DNA of 8,667 nt from the NCBI GenBank assembly GCA_021203585.1, contig JAJQAW010000209.1, positions 1 to 8,667 of the forward strand, read 5' to 3'. The translations under genes and the position numbers were made by a program. Positions 6,302 to 8,667 of the stretch are shown here, in pieces. The notes beneath the pieces were generated by a model. It did not search any database. It saw only the letters and a program-made list of their open reading frames with translations, and was not told where the DNA came from. Origin of the DNA: Rikenellaceae bacterium. GTDB taxonomy: Bacteria; Bacteroidota; Bacteroidia; Bacteroidales; Rikenellaceae. The first letter of the stretch is position 1; every line of letters starts with the position of its first letter.

Positions 6302-7657
6302 ATGAATACGATGCCACCCGATATATTCTACGCGTACCTTCCCGCTCTTTGTTCGACGGCACAGCTGAGGGAATTGGTTAGCCGGGCCGAGACTCCTTAT
6401 ATACTGATGATGCGGAACGATACGGCCCTCGACTTTTCACCGGGCGCTAAAAACCGGTTCAAACAAGTGATGCAGGATACGAATGCGGTGATGGTTTATT
6501 CCGATTATTTGGAATCGGACGGCAATCACCTGCACCCGCACCCGACGATCGAATACCAGCCCGGAAGCCTCCGGGATGATTTCGACTTCGGTCCGGCGGC
6601 ATTATTCCGCACCGAAGCGGTACGGCAGGCGGTACGGAACATGGATACCGGCTACCGGTTTGCGGCCCTGTACGATTTACACTTGCGTTTATCCCGAATA
6701 GGGAGGCTTTTTTACCTGCCGGAAGCCCTCTACACGGCTGCACGCAAAGATTTCCGGCAATCCGGTCTGAAGCAGTTCGACTACGTCGACCCGCGCAACC
6801 GGGAAGTACAACTGGAAATGGAACAGGCCTGTACCGTGCACTTACAGGCAACCGGCGGTTGGCTCGCGCCCGTTCGTCCGGATACCGACGTTCGGCAGGG
6901 TGATTTTACGGTGGAATGCAGCGTGGTGATCCCGGTGAAGAACCGAGCGCGTACCATCTCGGATGCTGTTCATTCCGCGCTCTCCCAGCGACTGGAGAAA
7001 CCGTTTAATGTAATTGTGATGGATAACCATTCGACCGACGGAACGACGGAAATCCTCCGCCGAATCGCGGCACAAGACGACCGATTGATTCATTGGATCC
7101 CCTCGAGCGGTACGCTGGGCATCGGCGGATGCTGGAACGAGGCGGTACGATCTCCTCATTGCGGGCGGTTTGCCGTGCAACTGGACAGCGACGACCTGTA
7201 TATCGATGATTCCGCACTGCAACGAATCGCAGCCCTTTTTTACCAAGAACAATGCGCGATGGTCATCGGCAGTTATCGAATGGTGGATTTCGATTTATAC
7301 ACCCTGCCGCCCGGTCTGATCGATCACCGCGAATGGACGCCGGAGAATGGACCGAACAACGCTTTGCGGATCAACGGACTGGGAGCTCCCCGCGCCTTTT
7401 ACGTCCCGATCATCCGCCAAATCGGCTTCCCCAATACCTCTTACGGAGAAGATTACGCGGTGGGACTGGCTGTTTCCCGAAAGTTCCGGATTGGCCGGAT
7501 TTACGAGCCGCTTTACCTTTGCCGACGGTGGGAGGGCAACTCCGACGCTGCGCTGAGCATCGAAAAAACCAATGCTCACAATCGGTATAAAGATTCCTTG
7601 CGCACGATCGAACTGCTTGCCCGACAGCAGCAAAATGCCGCAATGAACCATGAGTGA
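6302..7657 (+). CDS. Double-domain family 2 glycosyltransferase (N-terminal half degenerate)
   Basis: Predicted cytoplasmic glycosyltransferase that uses a nucleotide sugar; neither donor nor acceptor can be read. Residues 206-410 form a GT-A fold: [14 protein letters not shown], then [14 protein letters not shown], a glycine-rich loop [12 protein letters not shown], the metal-binding LDSDD at 294-298, and GEDY (382-385) as probable catalytic-base region. Residues about 30-150 resemble the second half of a GT-A domain: [10 protein letters not shown] in the place of the DxD region, [11 protein letters not shown], then [21 protein letters not shown]. This last parallels [21 protein letters not shown] of the second domain. 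The first half lacks the usual nucleotide-binding start. No signal peptide or membrane helix is seen. ATG 6302 is taken; Met4 (6311) is an alternative. The stop overlaps the next gene's start by 8 nt, implying translational coupling. Confidence 0.85.
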   Translation: MNTMPPDIFYAYLPALCSTAQLRELVSRAETPYILMMRNDTALDFSPGAKNRFKQVMQDTNAVMVYSDYLESDGNHLHPHPTIEYQPGSLRDDFDFGPAALFRTEAVRQAVRNMDTGYRFAALYDLHLRLSRIGRLFYLPEALYTAARKDFRQSGLKQFDYVDPRNREVQLEMEQACTVHLQATGGWLAPVRPDTDVRQGDFTVECSVVIPVKNRARTISDAVHSALSQRLEKPFNVIVMDNHSTDGTTEILRRIAAQDDRLIHWIPSSGTLGIGGCWNEAVRSPHCGRFAVQLDSDDLYIDDSALQRIAALFYQEQCAMVIGSYRMVDFDLYTLPPGLIDHREWTPENGPNNALRINGLGAPRAFYVPIIRQIGFPNTSYGEDYAVGLAVSRKFRIGRIYEPLYLCRRWEGNSDAALSIEKTNAHNRYKDSLRTIELLARQQQNAAMNHE

Positions 7658-8603
7658 ACTGCAAGAACGAGTGGATCGGCTGATTGCCGGTCAGATCGGG
7701 TTGTGGGAAACGGCCCGGAACAATTATGCCGGATTGCAGCAAATGCAAACCAAAAATTTGGATTTCGGCACCTTTAGGTTCACCATACAGTTCAACCCCG
7801 AGCGGGCACGATCCACCGCGGCACCGGTAGAAAAACCCCTGGAGCGGCCCTGCTTTTTGTGTGCTTCCAACCGACCTGCTCGACAGAAGAGCCTTCGCTG
7901 GAACAGGTATGAACTGTTGGTCAATCCCTACCCGATTTTCGATCCGCACCTGACCATCGCCACCCTGGCCCATATTCCGCAATACCTGAGTGGAAAAATC
8001 GAGGATATGCTGGCCCTTTCGACCGAGTTACCCGAATTTGTGGTTACATTCAACGGAGCGCGCTGCGGAGCTTCTGCACCCGATCACTTTCATTTTCAGG
8101 CGGTAAAAAAGGGGATGCTTCCCGCGGTAAAGGAACTTCCGAAATGGGGCAAGCGGCATATTCTGCATCAGGACAGAGATCTGACGCTCTGGACGGCAGA
8201 CAAGTACCTCCGTACTACACTGGTTTTCGAAAGTACCTCTGCGGCAGTGACGGCCGCATCGGCCGAACGGGTGCTGAACCGACTCAAAACCCACTTTTCC
8301 CAACCGGACGAAGCACAATTGAACGCCTTGTGCTGGTACGATTCCGGCACATATACCCTCGTTTTTTTCCCCCGCACAGCCCACCGACCCCGGCAGTATT
8401 ATGCCCGGGATGACTCTCGATTCCTGTTTAGCCCGGGCGCCATCGATATGGCCGGCGTATGGATTACCGTCCGCCAGGAAGATTATCAGCGTACCTCCGT
8501 TTCCTTACTTACCGATTTATTCTCACAGGTGGTCCCCGGCCGGACCCAATGGGAACGGATCGAAAAAGATTTAAAAGCATGTTTAGCCAGGAACCTCAAA
8601 TAA
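7650..8603 (+). CDS. DUF4922-type protein, HIT/GalT-like nucleotidyltransferase or phosphorylase
   Basis: A 317-residue soluble protein matching the Bacteroidetes family I recall as DUF4922. No experimental function is known to me. Motifs suggest the HIT/GalT superfamily (galactose-1-phosphate uridylyltransferase, ATP adenylyltransferase, GDP-hexose phosphorylase). They are PCFLC with Cys68 and Cys71, like the zinc pair of Gal[16 protein letters not shown] (90-104), like the conserved strand before the active site; FNGARCGAS (134-142); and DHFHFQ with His146, His148 and Gln150, the HxHxQ signature of GalT enzymes with His148 the likely nucleotidylated residue. The C-terminal half (about 165-310) shows no motif I know. 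No signal peptide is seen. It overlaps the glycosyltransferase by 8 nt and the SpoIID gene by 25 nt, so the three are one transcript. Inference: it makes or breaks a nucleotide sugar used or released by its partners. Confidence 0.85.
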   Translation: MSELQERVDRLIAGQIGLWETARNNYAGLQQMQTKNLDFGTFRFTIQFNPERARSTAAPVEKPLERPCFLCASNRPARQKSLRWNRYELLVNPYPIFDPHLTIATLAHIPQYLSGKIEDMLALSTELPEFVVTFNGARCGASAPDHFHFQAVKKGMLPAVKELPKWGKRHILHQDRDLTLWTADKYLRTTLVFESTSAAVTAASAERVLNRLKTHFSQPDEAQLNALCWYDSGTYTLVFFPRTAHRPRQYYARDDSRFLFSPGAIDMAGVWITVRQEDYQRTSVSLLTDLFSQVVPGRTQWERIEKDLKACLARNLK

Positions 8604-8667
8604 AGGTCGGGATTCTCACTGCTCCCGACATCCGGTTTATCCTGCACGGTGATTTTATCGATTCGCA
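8579..8667 (+). CDS. SpoIID/LytB-domain protein, N-terminal 29 codons only
   Basis: The window ends 29 codons into this frame. The start reads [20 protein letters not shown] and continues ILHGDFIDS. The pattern KVGIL, a short turn, then I-F-L and GDF is how Bacteroidetes SpoIID/LytB-domain proteins begin. In sporulating bacteria SpoIID is a lytic transglycosylase that cuts peptide-free peptidoglycan strands; LytB is an amidase enhancer. The ATG at 8579 overlaps DUF4922 by 25 nt. An in-frame ATG at 8549 would add ten charged residues. Neither start gives a signal peptide, which is odd for an enzyme acting on the wall. The family call rests on a short stretch and on the gene order (GT2, DUF4922, SpoIID). 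Confidence 0.7.
   Translation, partial: MFSQEPQIKVGILTAPDIRFILHGDFIDS

Noticed and set aside
7410..7982. 190-codon minus-strand open frame across the glycosyltransferase/DUF4922 junction
   Set aside because: It is antisense to two genes with clear motifs and shows no domain, signal or plausible start context.
1..8667. Search by eye for CRISPR arrays, tRNA genes, insertion-sequence ends, riboswitches and tandem repeats
   Set aside because: Nothing convincing was seen. The window is densely coded, with only short gaps between genes (none above about 230 nt).

Overview
The window looks like chromosomal DNA from a member of the Bacteroidota, most likely the order Bacteroidales. Three things point there. 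Promoter-like elements matching the Bacteroidetes -7 consensus TAnnTTTG stand in front of several genes, Shine-Dalgarno signals are weak or absent, and the gene families are typical of gut and oral Bacteroidales (PepT, MATE, a CE12 acetylesterase, MurQ with a BadF-type kinase, DsrE, DUF4922, SpoIID/LytB). Base composition is moderate, roughly half G+C by eye, and looks even across the window. I see no insertion sequence, integrase, tRNA, rRNA, CRISPR array or other sign of a mobile island.

Layout. (1) 1-1242, minus: peptidase T, running off the left edge. (2) 1243-1366: divergent promoter region. (3) 1367-2692, plus: a 12-helix MATE efflux transporter, followed by a strong hairpin at 2747-2788. 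(4) 2921-4210, plus: an exported SGNH/CE12 rhamnogalacturonan-acetylesterase-like enzyme with an added N-terminal beta-rich domain. (5) 4180-6221, minus: a tight three-gene operon in the order dsrE-like, BadF-family sugar kinase (murK-like), murQ. Its last gene overlaps the acetylesterase tail to tail by 31 nt. (6) 6222-6301: second divergent promoter region. (7) 6302-8667, plus: an overlapping operon of a two-part family 2 glycosyltransferase, a DUF4922 protein with HIT/GalT-like motifs, and the first 29 codons of a SpoIID/LytB-domain protein that continues past the right edge.

How the genes fit together. The kinase and MurQ form a short route for amino-sugar salvage: phosphorylation of N-acetylmuramic acid (MurNAc), then removal of its lactyl ether to give GlcNAc-6-phosphate. 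The divergent operon ends in a SpoIID/LytB gene, whose family acts on peptidoglycan glycan chains. It also holds two poorly understood sugar-related proteins. Together the two operons look like a peptidoglycan-sugar turnover locus of the kind described around murT-murK-murQ in Tannerella forsythia. The least explained parts are the DUF4922 enzyme, the half-degenerate double glycosyltransferase, and a SpoIID protein with no visible signal peptide. pepT, the MATE gene and the acetylesterase seem to be unrelated neighbours.
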